From assembly GCF_003991405.1 (NCBI RefSeq), contig NZ_RPEN01000159.1:496001-560000 (forward strand): a DNA stretch of 64,000 bases, read 5' to 3'. Below, one piece after another: positions 27,742-37,191 of the stretch. The DNA comes from Pseudorhodobacter sp. E13. Lineage in GTDB: Bacteria > Pseudomonadota > Alphaproteobacteria > Rhodobacterales > Rhodobacteraceae. Position 1 is the first letter of the stretch. The number at the start of each line of letters is the position of its first letter. The translations under genes were made by a program, and so were the position numbers. Below the pieces are notes generated by a model. That model ran no database searches. It was given only the letters and a program-made list of their open reading frames with translations, and was not told the origin of the DNA.

Positions 27742-28164
27742 TTACAGGGTGAAAACCATATCGCGGTGTGGAATACCTGCATCATCATAGACATCGCCAT
27801 AAGCGGTAAAGCCAAGCTGTTCGTAAAAGGCGACCGCATGGGTCTGCGCGCCCAGCTTGACCTGCGTGATACCCGGCATGGCGCGAAACACCTCTATCGC
27901 GGCGCGGATCAGCGCGGCCCCAATGCCTTGGCCCCGCGCCGTTGCCAGCACGCAGACGCGGCCAATCTTGCCCACGTCGCCCATGTGCAGCAACCGCGCG
28001 GACCCAACCGCCGCGCCACCTGCGCGGGCCAGCAAATGCACTGCAGCATCGTCCAGATCATCCCGCTCATCCGCCTCGGATACGCCTTGTTCGTCAATGA
28101 AGACAATGCGCCGCAGTTCCAGACAGGTGGCAATATCGCGCGTGACTTCAATCTGCACGCTCAT
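27742..28164 (-). CDS. GNAT family N-acetyltransferase
   Basis: 140 residues. The acetyl-CoA binding motif is in [18 protein letters not shown], and the end [34 protein letters not shown] matches the ElaA/YitI-like branch of GNAT enzymes. Substrate is unknown. Its start overlaps the dapE stop by 4 bp, so it is expressed with dapE. Confidence 0.87.
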   Translation of the reverse strand: MSVQIEVTRDIATCLELRRIVFIDEQGVSEADERDDLDDAAVHLLARAGGAAVGSARLLHMGDVGKIGRVCVLATARGQGIGAALIRAAIEVFRAMPGITQVKLGAQTHAVAFYEQLGFTAYGDVYDDAGIPHRDMVFTL

Positions 28165-29324
28165 GCAAAGTAATCCGTCAGGATGCGGGTATAGATCGCC
28201 TTGAGTTGGTGGATCTGCGCCACCTCAACCCGTTCATCCACTTGGTGCATGGTCTTGCCGACAAGGCCAAATTCCACCACCGGGCAATGATCCTTGACGA
28301 AACGCGCATCCGATGTGCCGCCCGATGTGGACAGAACCGGCGCGACCCCGGTTTCCGCCTGCACCGCCGCCGCCACCATATCCGACAGCGCGCCCGGCGG
28401 GGTCAGGAAACTCTCGCCCGAGATTTTGACATCGACGTCAATCGCCACACCCGTTACCGCCTGCACCGCTGCCGCCTCGGCTTGCAGCCATGCGGTGACA
28501 GAGGCCCCGCTATGCGCATCGTTGAAGCGAATGTTCACCGTGGCCTTGCAGCTTGCCGGGATGACGTTATTGGCCGGATTGCCGGTATCAATCGTGGTGA
28601 TGGCAAGGGTGGAAGGGTCGAAATGATCGGTGCCCTGATCCAGTTCATGGGTCGCCAAACGATCCATCAAGCGCACCATCGCGTTCAGCGGGTTATTCGC
28701 CCGATGCGGATAGGCGGCATGGCCCTGCACCCCGCGCGCGGTGAAATAAGCCGTCAGCGACCCGCGCCGCCCGACTTTCATCATCTCGCCCATGGTGTTG
28801 GGGCAGGTCGGTTCCCCCACCAGACAGACACTCATCGCCTCATTATTGGCGGCCATCCAATCCAGCAAGGCCACGGTGCCATCGGTTGCCACGCCTTCCT
28901 CATCCCCGGTGATGGCAAGGATAATGGCGCCATCGGGGGGCGTGTTGCGGGTAAAATCAATCGCCGCCGCTGCAAAGGCCGCCACGCCGGATTTCATATC
29001 CGTGGTGCCGCGCCCATACATCCAACCGTCCACGATCTCTGCGCCAAACGGTTCATGCGTCCAGGCGGAGGCATCGCCAACGGGGACAACATCGGTATGG
29101 CCGTTAAAGCCGAAACTGCGGTTCGCCCCTGCCCGGCCCCAACGCGCATAAAGATTGGCCACCCCGCCCCGATCAACGCGGGTGCAGGCAAAGCCCGCGC
29201 CCGACAGCAGCTTTTCCAGCAACATCAGCGCGCCCCCTTCGGCAGGCGTGACCGAGGCACAGCGCACTAAGGCCGCTGTCAGATCAACCGGATCGACCGT
29301 TTTGTGCTGTTCAAAGGGGGGCAT
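28161..29324 (-). CDS. dapE: Succinyl-diaminopimelate desuccinylase
   Basis: 387 residues from the ATG at 29324 (MPPFEQHK); the frame continues open to 29462 but the added part is unlike DapE. Dinuclear zinc ligands and catalytic residues are visible: His76 and Asp78 in NGHTDVVP, Asp109 in [10 protein letters not shown], Glu142/Glu143 in ITGDEEG. It hydrolyses N-succinyl-LL-2,6-diaminopimelate to diaminopimelate in lysine and peptidoglycan biosynthesis. Coupled to the downstream GNAT gene. Confidence 0.93.
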   Translation of the reverse strand: MPPFEQHKTVDPVDLTAALVRCASVTPAEGGALMLLEKLLSGAGFACTRVDRGGVANLYARWGRAGANRSFGFNGHTDVVPVGDASAWTHEPFGAEIVDGWMYGRGTTDMKSGVAAFAAAAIDFTRNTPPDGAIILAITGDEEGVATDGTVALLDWMAANNEAMSVCLVGEPTCPNTMGEMMKVGRRGSLTAYFTARGVQGHAAYPHRANNPLNAMVRLMDRLATHELDQGTDHFDPSTLAITTIDTGNPANNVIPASCKATVNIRFNDAHSGASVTAWLQAEAAAVQAVTGVAIDVDVKISGESFLTPPGALSDMVAAAVQAETGVAPVLSTSGGTSDARFVKDHCPVVEFGLVGKTMHQVDERVEVAQIHQLKAIYTRILTDYFA

Positions 29325-29580
29325 CGGCACGCTTTCTGCTGGGACCATATTTGCCCACCGATACCCGTTCTGCCCCGGCGCTTCAACACTCGGCCACCCG
29401 CACAGCCCAAGACAGGAACTGTTGCGGACCTGCCACCTTACCTTACGGCAACTGTCAACCATTGCGCGAAGGCGCGTGACAAAAGTTAATTTCTGCGATT
29501 CAATGAAACTAATAATAACGTCCTGAGGCAGGGCAAACGCTGGGTCAACGCGCCCAAACGAGTAGGTTAAAGACAGTGCA
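29325..29580. other. Intergenic region upstream of dapE and the Hint genes; no gene recognised
   Basis: 320 bp lie between the dapE start and the first Hint gene (to 29644). The part from 29470 to 29530 is AT-richer (AATGAAACTAATAATAACG) and could hold the plus-strand promoter. No protein-coding frame with a credible start was found. A terminator-like hairpin ends the stretch (29581-29603), so a short plus-strand RNA could be made here. Confidence 0.4.
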
Positions 29581-29603
29581 AGACCGGCAAATCCGGTCTT
29601 TTT
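29581..29603 (+). terminator. Terminator-like hairpin in the leader of the first Hint gene
   Basis: Seven-bp stem AGACCGG/CCGGTCT with a five-base loop, followed by four to five T. It lies 42 bp before the ATG at 29645 on the same strand and no gene precedes it, so it is either the end of a small RNA or a leader attenuator. Confidence 0.65.
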
Positions 29604-29644
29604 CAGGCGTTTGGACCTGTCTCCAATAATATTTGGGGGCAGAT

Positions 29645-31219
29645 ATGGCGACGGGTGCCGAACTCACCTATCAGACCAATGCATCGGCATTGGCCATGGC
29701 AAACACAATCTTCGGGTCTGGCGTCACGGTTAACGGTGCCAGCTATTCCGGGCCAAGCGCATCTTCGGCGATCTATTCCAACGGCCAGTTGGCGGCGGGG
29801 GTCGTGCCCTCGACCACGGGCGTTATTCTGTCCACGGGCAACGTGACCAGCTTTACCCAAAGCAGCGGTGATCCGAACCGATCCACCGGCACGTCGACCA
29901 ACACCTCGGGCACTGATAACAACAGCCTGTTCAATGCCATCGCCGGCACGCGCACCTATGATGCCGTCTGGCTGGACGTTGATTTCACCCCAACCGCCAG
30001 CCTGATGACGATGAGCTTTGTGTTCACGTCCGAGGAATACCCGGAATATATCAACAGTCAGTTCAACGATGTCGTCGGCGTTTGGGTGAACGGCACCCAT
30101 GTTCCGATCACGGTGGGCAATGGTGTGACCTCGGTCAACAACATCAACGGCAACACGCAGCAAAACCTGTTCGTCAACAACACAAATGATGCGTTCAACA
30201 CCGAGATGGACGGCTTTACCGTCACGCTGACGCTGACGATGCCGGTCAATCCGGGGGTGGTGAACTCTATCCGGATCGGCGTGGCCGATGCGACCGACAC
30301 CCAATATGACAGTAACCTGCTGATCGCGGCAGACTCGGTGCAGACGGCGCTGATTGCGGTGGATGATACGGTCAACCTGAACCCGAACGGAACCAAAACC
30401 GTATCTGTTCTGGCAAATGATATCAGTCAGAATGGCGCGACGCTGGTCATTACACATATCAACGATGTGCCGGTTACTGCTGGCTCTACCGTGACGCTGC
30501 CGTCGGGGCAACAGATCACGCTGAACGCCAATGGCACCTTCACGCTGGTCGGTGACGGGCAGATCGAAACCAAGACCTTCACCTATACGATTCAGGATGG
30601 GCTGGGGAATACGGATGTTGGCTTTGTCACCATCAACTCCATCCCATGCTTTGTTGCGGGCACAGCCATTCTGACCCCGGACGGCGAAGTGCCGGTAGAA
30701 AGCCTGCAAGCGGGTGATCTGGTCATCACCCATGATGATGGCCCGCAGCCGCTGCGCTGGATCGGGCAGCGCCGCGTTGCCGCCGAAGGAAGCTTTGCCC
30801 CCATCCACATTCGCGCCAATACTTTTGGCAGCCACCGCGACCTGCTCGTCTCGCCGCTGCACCGCATCCTGATCCGCGACAGTCTGGCCGAATTGCTGTT
30901 TGGCGAGGCAGAGGTGCTTGTCGCCGCCAAGGACCTTGTGAACGACCGTTCCGTCCTGTCGGTGCCGGGGGGAGAGGTGGATTATGTGCACCTGCTGTTT
31001 GATCGGCATCAGGTGGTCTTTTCCGAAGGTCTGGCGACCGAAAGCTTCTTGCCGGGGCCGCAAACCACCAAAAGTTTTGAGGCCGAGATCGTGGCCGAAA
31101 TCTGTGCGATCTTCCCCGAGATTGACCCCGAAACCGGCCATGGTTACAGCCCCGCCGCCCGCCGCACCCTGCGCGGCTATGAGGCGCGGCTGCTGACCGC
31201 CGCCAACCGGGCGGCCTGA
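29645..31219 (+). CDS. Choice-of-anchor L / Hint-domain protein (paralogue 1)
   Basis: 524 residues from an ATG preceded by GGGGG. No Sec signal. Residues 1-235 form a choice-of-anchor L domain ([59 protein letters not shown]). Residues 240-332 look like a cadherin/Ig-like repeat (VDDTVNLN...VLANDIS...[13 protein letters not shown]). From Cys335 comes a Hint domain: [40 protein letters not shown], then VSPLHRIL (His406) and FDRHQVVF (His455). Hint domains catalyse N-S acyl shift at the first Cys. The canonical terminal His-Asn of inteins is not seen, so self-cleavage or ester transfer rather than splicing is likelier. The next Hint gene starts 6 bp downstream. Confidence 0.85.
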   Translation: MATGAELTYQTNASALAMANTIFGSGVTVNGASYSGPSASSAIYSNGQLAAGVVPSTTGVILSTGNVTSFTQSSGDPNRSTGTSTNTSGTDNNSLFNAIAGTRTYDAVWLDVDFTPTASLMTMSFVFTSEEYPEYINSQFNDVVGVWVNGTHVPITVGNGVTSVNNINGNTQQNLFVNNTNDAFNTEMDGFTVTLTLTMPVNPGVVNSIRIGVADATDTQYDSNLLIAADSVQTALIAVDDTVNLNPNGTKTVSVLANDISQNGATLVITHINDVPVTAGSTVTLPSGQQITLNANGTFTLVGDGQIETKTFTYTIQDGLGNTDVGFVTINSIPCFVAGTAILTPDGEVPVESLQAGDLVITHDDGPQPLRWIGQRRVAAEGSFAPIHIRANTFGSHRDLLVSPLHRILIRDSLAELLFGEAEVLVAAKDLVNDRSVLSVPGGEVDYVHLLFDRHQVVFSEGLATESFLPGPQTTKSFEAEIVAEICAIFPEIDPETGHGYSPAARRTLRGYEARLLTAANRAA

Positions 31220-31225
31220 GCGCGC

Positions 31226-32239
31226 ATGGCACAATGGCTCGCCCTTTCCGACAGAGCGACCCCGCTGGAAGCAGCGGTGGGCCTGCCTTTGTTGGCAAAA
31301 GCGACCCTTGTGCTGGAGTTTGAATTGCCGCTGGAAGGGGCTGCAATTCTGATCGACTACAAGACCGATACCGACTGGCCCCGCGCCTTGTCGGTGTTTG
31401 TCGATGAGCAAGCGGGCGTCGTGATCCTGCACCGTCAGGCGGACCGCTTGCTGCGCCATGTCTTGCCGGGGCCGCTTGGGCTGTCTAGCAACGGCGTTGC
31501 CCGCATTTCCTTTGGCTGGAACGGGCCTGCGAAAAGCTGGACGCTGTCGCTGGAACAGCCCGGCCAAGGCGAGGGCCGCCGAACCCGCGGGCGCGATTGC
31601 ATGCCGATGCTGATGGAAGACATCCTGAGCATTTGTGACGGCACCCACGAAACCCGCCGCCACCGATCCGTGCTGTGGTTTGGTGTCATGGATGGGGCGA
31701 CCCTGCCGGACCGCGCGCCGTGGGTCGGCCTGCAAACCCCGATTGATACGCCTTATGGCCCCTGCCCCGCAGGCAAGCTGCGCCCCGGTGACATGCTGCT
31801 GACCGAAGATGGTGACTATGCTGTCCTTTTGTCACGCACGCTGATGGATTTGCCCAGCCGGGGGTCGTTCAGCCCAGTGGTTCTGCGCGCGCCCTATTTC
31901 GGGGCGGAGTCGGATATCCTTGTCTCGGCCGACCAGCTTGTCGCAATTTCCGGCGATGAGGTGGAATATCTGTTCGGCGAAGATACTGTTCTGACCGAGG
32001 CGCGAAACCTGACCGATGGGCGCGCGGCCTTGATGGACCTGCGCCGCGCCCTGACCTCTTGTGTGGCGCTGGATATTGGCGTGCCCCGGTTGATTCAGGC
32101 CGAGGATTGCCGCTTGCTGACGCATACCAACGGGCGCAGCACCGCCCAGACCTTCGCCCCCCATACGGTCATTCAGGGCTATGAAACCATTCCCCTGCTG
32201 GACATGCTGGGCCGCACCGGCGGGCGGTCAGTGGCCTAA
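31226..32239 (+). CDS. Hint-related protein without the catalytic cysteine
   Basis: 337 residues starting 6 bp after paralogue 1, so the two are in one transcript. Residues 1-155 are a beta-rich N-terminal domain (LPLEGAAILIDYKTD, GVARISFGWNG) not recognised. From about 166 a Hint-like region follows: TPIDTPYG, KLRPGDMLLTEDGD, SFSPVVLRAPYFGAESDILVSADQLVAI. Aligned with paralogue 1, the catalytic Cys position (PCFVAGT) reads PWVGLQT, Trp166 here, and the SPLHRIL histidine reads SADQLVAI. Both key residues are lost, so autoprocessing is not expected. It may be a binding or partner version of the fold. Many similar proteins are annotated as Hint-domain-containing. Confidence 0.75.
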   Translation: MAQWLALSDRATPLEAAVGLPLLAKATLVLEFELPLEGAAILIDYKTDTDWPRALSVFVDEQAGVVILHRQADRLLRHVLPGPLGLSSNGVARISFGWNGPAKSWTLSLEQPGQGEGRRTRGRDCMPMLMEDILSICDGTHETRRHRSVLWFGVMDGATLPDRAPWVGLQTPIDTPYGPCPAGKLRPGDMLLTEDGDYAVLLSRTLMDLPSRGSFSPVVLRAPYFGAESDILVSADQLVAISGDEVEYLFGEDTVLTEARNLTDGRAALMDLRRALTSCVALDIGVPRLIQAEDCRLLTHTNGRSTAQTFAPHTVIQGYETIPLLDMLGRTGGRSVA

Positions 32240-32246
32240 CGGGTTT

Positions 32247-32331
32247 AGCGTTTGATGAGTCAGCTTTATCGCGAAACGCTCTAACGCCCTTTGGCGAGGG
32301 GGGAATGACTGGCCGTATTCCCCTTAAATTT
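32247..32331 (+). terminator. Hairpins between the second and third Hint genes
   Basis: First, AGCGTTT (32247-32253) pairs with AAACGCT (32274-32280). Second, GGGGAAT (32300-32306) pairs with ATTCCCC (32317-32323) and is followed by TTAAATTT, resembling a weak intrinsic terminator. Together they suggest that the third gene has its own promoter in the 177-bp gap. Confidence 0.5.
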
Positions 32332-32416
32332 ATGCAACAGCGCATCTATCTAAAGTTCCTGTTCCAATGTCGGGCAGGTTTTGCCTGACAGAACGCCAAC
32401 ATCGGGGGGTGTTGAT

Positions 32417-33991
32417 ATGGTTGCTGCTGCTGAACTTGCGATTGATACGTCCGCCTCTGCCTTGGACATGGCGAATGCCATGTTTGGCGCGGGTGTGACG
32501 ATCCTGTCGGCCAATTATTCCGGTGCCGCTGCGGCCTCGGGTATCTATTCCGGCGGGCTTGCCACCGCGCCGGGGGTGGTGCCTTCGGATAGCGGGGTCA
32601 TCTTGTCCACCGGGCGGGCGACGGATTTCACCAATAGCACGGGTCAGGCCAATCAGGCCGCGAACACCTCGGGCAATCTGGGCCGTGCGGGCGATGCGCA
32701 GCTCAGCGCGATTGCAGGTGTGAACACCTTTGACGCTGCCATTTTCACGGCAAGCTTTGTGCCCGATGGCAATGTGCTGACCATGCAGATCACCTTTTCC
32801 TCGGAGGAGTATCTGGAATATGTGAATTCAGGCTTCAACGATGCGACCGCGATCTGGGTCAATGGGGTGCAGGCCGAACTGACGGTCGGCACCGGCGACA
32901 TCACGATCAACAACATCAATACCACGTCGAATTCCAACCTGTTTGTGAACAACCCCGCAGCCACCTCGCCCTTCAACACCGAGATGGACGGCTTCACCGT
33001 CACGCTGACGCTGAAAGCGCCGGTGATCGCTGGTGCGACGAATACCATCAAGATTGCCATCGCCGATGGTGGCGACCGCATCTATGACAGCAACCTGTTG
33101 ATCGCGGGCGACAGTATTCAGGTGGCACTGATCGCCGGGGATGATGAATTTGACATCGGCAAGAATGATCCTGTCACCTATGACCTTCTGGCGAATGACA
33201 CCTCCTCGACCGGGTCGACGCTGACGATCACCCAGATCAACGGGCAGCCGGTGGTTGCGGGCAGCGTCGTGACGCTGGCCACGGGAGAGCAGATCACCGT
33301 CAACGGCGATGGCACCATCACCGTGCTGTCGGATGGCAGCTTTGACAGCAACACCTTCACCTATACCGTCGCGGATGCGGACGGGAATACCGATGTCGCC
33401 TTTGTCACCGTCAACACCGTGCCATGCTTTACGCGTAGCACCCGTATCCGCACCGCGCGCGGCGATATCGCGGTCGAGGATCTGGCGGTGGGCGACCGCG
33501 TGATCACCCGCGACCATGGGTTGCAACCGATCCGCTGGATTGGCGCGCGCAAGGTGGCAGGCATCGGCCCCTTTGCCCCGGTGGTGTTCGAGGCCGGAAG
33601 CCTTGGCGCGCATGACCGGCTGGTGCTGTCACAGCAGCATTGCGTATTGATGCGCGGGGCGTCGGCCCAGATGACCTGCGGCGCTGCGGAAGTGCTGGTC
33701 CGCGCCAAGCATCTGATCAACGGCCACAGCATCCGGCTGGAAACGTCAGGCGCGCCGGTGGAGTATTTCCATATCCTCTGCGACCGGCATGAAATCCTGT
33801 GGTCCAACGGGTTGGAAACCGAAAGCTTCCACCCCGGCACGCAAGTGCTGAACGGGATGGAGGCCGAAAAGCGGGCCGAGGTGTTGGCGCTGTTCCCCGA
33901 ACTGGCACAAGGAGATTGCGCCCTGCCGACCGCCCGGCCCGAGGTCAAAGCCTATGAAGCGCAGCTTTTGGGGCAGAATATCGCCGCATAA
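32417..33991 (+). CDS. Choice-of-anchor L / Hint-domain protein (paralogue 2)
   Basis: 524 residues, the same length and domain order as the protein at 29645, from an ATG preceded by GGGGGG. Choice-of-anchor L domain residues 1-235 ([61 protein letters not shown]), cadherin-like repeat about 240-333, Hint domain from Cys337 (VPCFTRSTRIRTARGDIAVE, LAVGDRVITRDHGLQPIRWIG, LSQQHCVLM). The paralogues are clearly related but diverged, so the duplication is not recent. No Sec signal; type I-like export is plausible, but no exporter genes are nearby. The end CDRHEILWSNGLETESFHPG mirrors the first paralogue. Confidence 0.85.
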   Translation: MVAAAELAIDTSASALDMANAMFGAGVTILSANYSGAAAASGIYSGGLATAPGVVPSDSGVILSTGRATDFTNSTGQANQAANTSGNLGRAGDAQLSAIAGVNTFDAAIFTASFVPDGNVLTMQITFSSEEYLEYVNSGFNDATAIWVNGVQAELTVGTGDITINNINTTSNSNLFVNNPAATSPFNTEMDGFTVTLTLKAPVIAGATNTIKIAIADGGDRIYDSNLLIAGDSIQVALIAGDDEFDIGKNDPVTYDLLANDTSSTGSTLTITQINGQPVVAGSVVTLATGEQITVNGDGTITVLSDGSFDSNTFTYTVADADGNTDVAFVTVNTVPCFTRSTRIRTARGDIAVEDLAVGDRVITRDHGLQPIRWIGARKVAGIGPFAPVVFEAGSLGAHDRLVLSQQHCVLMRGASAQMTCGAAEVLVRAKHLINGHSIRLETSGAPVEYFHILCDRHEILWSNGLETESFHPGTQVLNGMEAEKRAEVLALFPELAQGDCALPTARPEVKAYEAQLLGQNIAA

Positions 33992-34093
33992 TTGGACACA
34001 CCCATCAGTCAGCGAAGACGCCCATCAGGGCGGATGAGCCGCTCGTCACTCCCTCACGGGCGCTCCTCGCGCAAGTGGCACAGCGTCACAAGG

Positions 34094-34435
34094 TCAGTCG
34101 AAAAGCGGTGTCATCTGCGCGACGATCACCGAGTTTTCCGACAAGGCGCGGTCCATCAACCCGCGCTCTTCCTCGTCAATCTCATCGCCCGCCTCCAGCC
34201 GTTCTTCCAGCGTGCCATAGCCCGACACATCCAAAGGCGACATATCGGCTTGCTTGAGGATGGCCACGGTTTCGCGCACCGCTTCCGCCTCATCCACCCC
34301 GCTGGCATAGACCATCAGCGCCGCCCCCGTCGATTTCGCGGGCAGCCCGTCACCGGGGCTGCGGCCCACTTCGATGACCAGAGTATAGACTTGCTGCCGA
34401 GAGGCCTTTTTCTGCTTTTCCGGTTTATCCGTCAT
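34094..34435 (-). CDS. Small cytoplasmic protein of unknown function
   Basis: 113 residues from the ATG at 34435, which follows GAGGCGG; an upstream in-frame extension to 34483 is less likely. Not recognised. The N-terminus is lysine-rich (MTDKPEKQKKASRQQ), followed by a strand-like YTLVIEVG, an Ala/Val helix (DEAEAVRETVAILKQADMS) and an acidic segment (LEAGDEIDEEERGLMDRAL). The pattern of strand, helix, acidic helix and strand suggests a small alpha/beta fold. No membrane segment or signal peptide. It lies 81 bp beyond the LysR stop on the same strand. Confidence 0.6.
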   Translation of the reverse strand: MTDKPEKQKKASRQQVYTLVIEVGRSPGDGLPAKSTGAALMVYASGVDEAEAVRETVAILKQADMSPLDVSGYGTLEERLEAGDEIDEEERGLMDRALSENSVIVAQMTPLFD

Positions 34436-34516
34436 ATCCGCCTCTTTGCCTGTGCTGTGCCCAACCTGATAGTCGCCCGGCATAGGCTGGGCAAGGGTGC
34501 GGCCACCGAAAGCCGC

Positions 34517-35434
34517 TTATGCGGGCAGGATGGTTTCTTCCAACGTCCGGGCCATCCGCGCCACCATGAAATCTATGAACAGCCGCGCTTTCGGGTCTTG
34601 CTTGCGGCGATGCGAATACAGGCACGCCATCTGAATGGGCACAGGCGGTTGATGCGGCAACACCGGCACAAGCCGCCCTGCGGCGATATGCTCTTGCACC
34701 TCAAACAACGGTTTCATGATGATCCCATGCCCCTGCAAGGCCCAATCGGTCAGAATATCACCATCGTCGCATTCAAACGGCCCAGAAACTTCAATCCGCT
34801 TTACCCCGTCTTTGGTTTGCAAGGGCCATTGAAACTCTGGCGCGCCGGGGAATCGCAGGTTCAGGCAGTCATGCTTGCTGCGCAGCGCCTCGATACTGTC
34901 GGGCACACCGCGTTCGGCCAGATAACCGGGTGCGGCACATAGCACGCGCTGGCAATCCGCGATCTTGCGGATACGCAGGCTGGAATCTTCCGGGATGCCC
35001 AGAAAAAAGGCCACGTCCAACCCTTCCATCGCGAGGTCGATCTTGCGATCGGACAGGCGCAGGCGAATTTTTATCAGCGGATATTCCGCCCGAAACGCTG
35101 CCGTTTGCGGTGCAATCAGCCGCCGCCCCACGCCCAAGGGGGCCGCCACATGCAATATCCCGCGTGGCACCAGCGTCACCGCGTTCACCTCGGCTTCGGC
35201 TTCCTCTACCGCGTCCAGAATTTTCCGCGCGCCGGGATAAAAGATGTTGCCCTGCTCGGTCGGGTTCAGCATCCGCGTGGTGCGCTGAAACAGCCGCACG
35301 CCCAGATGTTCCTCTAGCTGGGAAATCCGGGCCGAGGCCACTGCCGCCGAAATCCGCATATCCCGCGCCGCCGAGGACATGTTCCCCAGCTCGTAAACCC
35401 GGACAAAGGTGCGAATGTTATCAAGATAGGCCAT
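34517..35434 (-). CDS. LysR family transcriptional regulator
   Basis: 305 residues. N-terminal winged helix (YLDNIRTFVRVYELGNMSSAARDM...ARISQLEEHLGVRLFQRTTR) and a periplasmic-binding-like effector domain. It is divergent from puuD with 105 bp between, the usual LysR arrangement, so puuD-lrgAB may be its target. The subgroup with SSAARDMRISAAVASARIS resembles regulators of the CrgA type. Effector unknown. Confidence 0.9.
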   Translation of the reverse strand: MAYLDNIRTFVRVYELGNMSSAARDMRISAAVASARISQLEEHLGVRLFQRTTRMLNPTEQGNIFYPGARKILDAVEEAEAEVNAVTLVPRGILHVAAPLGVGRRLIAPQTAAFRAEYPLIKIRLRLSDRKIDLAMEGLDVAFFLGIPEDSSLRIRKIADCQRVLCAAPGYLAERGVPDSIEALRSKHDCLNLRFPGAPEFQWPLQTKDGVKRIEVSGPFECDDGDILTDWALQGHGIIMKPLFEVQEHIAAGRLVPVLPHQPPVPIQMACLYSHRRKQDPKARLFIDFMVARMARTLEETILPA

Positions 35435-35539
35435 GCGCTATTGTTAGCGGTAATTTGAAACAGCTAGAAGCCTTTTTGCAATTCCATCTAATCCGGTTTC
35501 AGCTAGGCTCGCAGAGGGCGACAAAACAAGAGGTGCTGC

Positions 35540-36799
35540 ATGTATGAGCTGGCGATAATCTGGGAATGGCTGGCTTTTGCTGTGCGGTGGCTGCATGTGA
35601 TCACCGCGATGGCGTGGATCGGGGCCTCGTTCTATTTCATCGCGTTGGATCTGGGGCTGCGCAAGGCCTCCAACATGCCCGAAGGCGCCTATGGTGAAGA
35701 ATGGCAGGTTCATGGGGGTGGGTTTTATCATATCCAGAAATATCTAGTCGCGCCCGCGAACATGCCTGACCACCTGATCTGGCATAAATGGCAAAGCTAT
35801 ACGACGTGGTTGTCCGGCGCGGCCCTGTTGATGATCGTCTATTGGGCGGGGGCAGAGCTTTACCTGATCGACGCGCAAAAGGCCGATCTGTCGGTGTTTC
35901 AGGGCATCGTGATTTCCGCCGCCTCGCTGACTTTGGGTTGGCTGATCTATGATTTCCTGTGCAAATCCAGCCTCGGCCATCGCCCGACCTTGCTGATGGT
36001 GCTGTTGTTCGTGCTGCTTGTTCTGATGGCTTGGGGCTATAACCAGATTTTCACGGGTCGTGCCGCCTTGCTGCATCTGGGTGCCTTTACCGCCACGATC
36101 ATGACGGCGAATGTGTTTTTCATCATCATGCCAAACCAGCGGATCGTGGTGAAAGACCTGCAAGAGGGCCGCACACCGGATGCCAAATATGGCCGGATCG
36201 CCAAGCTGCGCTCGACCCATAACAATTACCTGACGCTGCCTGTGATTTTCCTGATGCTGGCCAATCACTACCCGCTGGCTTTCGCGACCGAATACAACTG
36301 GCTGATCGCGGCGCTGGTGTTTCTCATGGGCGTTACCATCCGGCATTATTTCAACTCGCTGCATGCGGGCAAAGGCAACCCGACATGGACATGGCTTGTT
36401 TCGGTTGTGCTGTTCATCCTGATTATGGCCCTGTCCACCGCCCCCTTGATGCAAGACAGCTATGAGGAGTCGGAGGCCCGCGCCCTGACCCCGCGCGAGC
36501 AGGTCTTTGCCAGCGCCGCAGGGTTTGAGGATGCCGCCAGCATCGTGCCGGGCCGTTGCGCGATGTGCCACGCCCGCGAACCGGGGTATGAGGGCATCCA
36601 CCGCGCGCCGAAACACATCTTTCTGGAAACCCCGGCCGATATCGCGAAGAACGCCGAGTTGATCTATATTCAGGCGGGCGTCACCCATGCGATGCCGCCC
36701 GCGAATGTCACCTATATGGAGGAGGCAGAGCGCGCGGCCCTCCGCAAATGGTATCGCGCCGCCGCAAAAGCGTTGCCATTCACCGTGGCGGCAGACTAA
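35540..36799 (+). CDS. puuD: Membrane urate hydroxylase with cytochrome c domain (PuuD)
   Basis: 419 residues: eight hydrophobic segments in residues 1-310, beginning WEWLAFAVRWLHVITAMAWIG, with conserved His and HNNYLTLPVIFLMLANHYP, followed by a soluble c-type cytochrome domain with the heme motif CAMCH at residue 340. This fusion defines PuuD, which oxidises urate to 5-hydroxyisourate and passes electrons to the respiratory chain. Other ureide genes are not in the window. AGAGG-like sequence precedes the ATG. lrgA begins 41 bp downstream. Confidence 0.92.
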   Translation: MYELAIIWEWLAFAVRWLHVITAMAWIGASFYFIALDLGLRKASNMPEGAYGEEWQVHGGGFYHIQKYLVAPANMPDHLIWHKWQSYTTWLSGAALLMIVYWAGAELYLIDAQKADLSVFQGIVISAASLTLGWLIYDFLCKSSLGHRPTLLMVLLFVLLVLMAWGYNQIFTGRAALLHLGAFTATIMTANVFFIIMPNQRIVVKDLQEGRTPDAKYGRIAKLRSTHNNYLTLPVIFLMLANHYPLAFATEYNWLIAALVFLMGVTIRHYFNSLHAGKGNPTWTWLVSVVLFILIMALSTAPLMQDSYEESEARALTPREQVFASAAGFEDAASIVPGRCAMCHAREPGYEGIHRAPKHIFLETPADIAKNAELIYIQAGVTHAMPPANVTYMEEAERAALRKWYRAAAKALPFTVAAD

Positions 36800-36840
36800 C
36801 CCTATGGCGGGGCAAGCTGCCCCGTGATTGGGAGGCTTAC

Positions 36841-37191
36841 ATGATCCTGCATCTGGCCACGCTGCTGGCCTTTCAACTGGCCGGGGAAACCCTGTCGCGC
36901 GGCTTGGGGCTGGTGGTGCCCGGCCCGGTAATCGGGATGGTGCTGCTGCTGGGCTTTTTTATCGCGGCCCCGCGTGCGGCGGCGGCAATCCAACCCACGG
37001 CGCAAGGATTGCTGTCGCATCTGTCGCTGCTGTTCGTGCCCGCCGGGGTGGGGATCGTGGCGCATCTGGACAAGCTTGGCGCGGATGGGGGGCCGATCTT
37101 GCTGGCCCTGCTGGTCAGCACGGCGCTGTCCATCGCGGTCGGCGCGCTGGTTTTCGTGGGCCTTTCGCGGCTGATCGGGGCGAAGGAATGA
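36841..37191 (+). CDS. lrgA: CidA/LrgA family membrane protein
   Basis: 116 residues from the ATG at 36841, preceded by GGGAGG; the frame is open upstream but that part is not family-like. Four membrane segments and the GPVIGMVLLLGFF motif match the CidA/LrgA family. These small proteins act with LrgB as holin/antiholin-like or pyruvate-transport components of the inner membrane. The stop overlaps the lrgB start (ATGA). Confidence 0.88.
   Translation: MILHLATLLAFQLAGETLSRGLGLVVPGPVIGMVLLLGFFIAAPRAAAAIQPTAQGLLSHLSLLFVPAGVGIVAHLDKLGADGGPILLALLVSTALSIAVGALVFVGLSRLIGAKE

Noticed and set aside
29325-29580. tRNA or other structured RNA in the gap upstream of the Hint genes
   Set aside because: No cloverleaf pattern or conserved TPsiC-like sequence could be found; only the terminal hairpin is clear.
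29603-31735. Long minus-strand frame (710 codons) opposite the first Hint genes
   Set aside because: Covers the whole of a recognised gene in shadow; sequence lacks any family feature.
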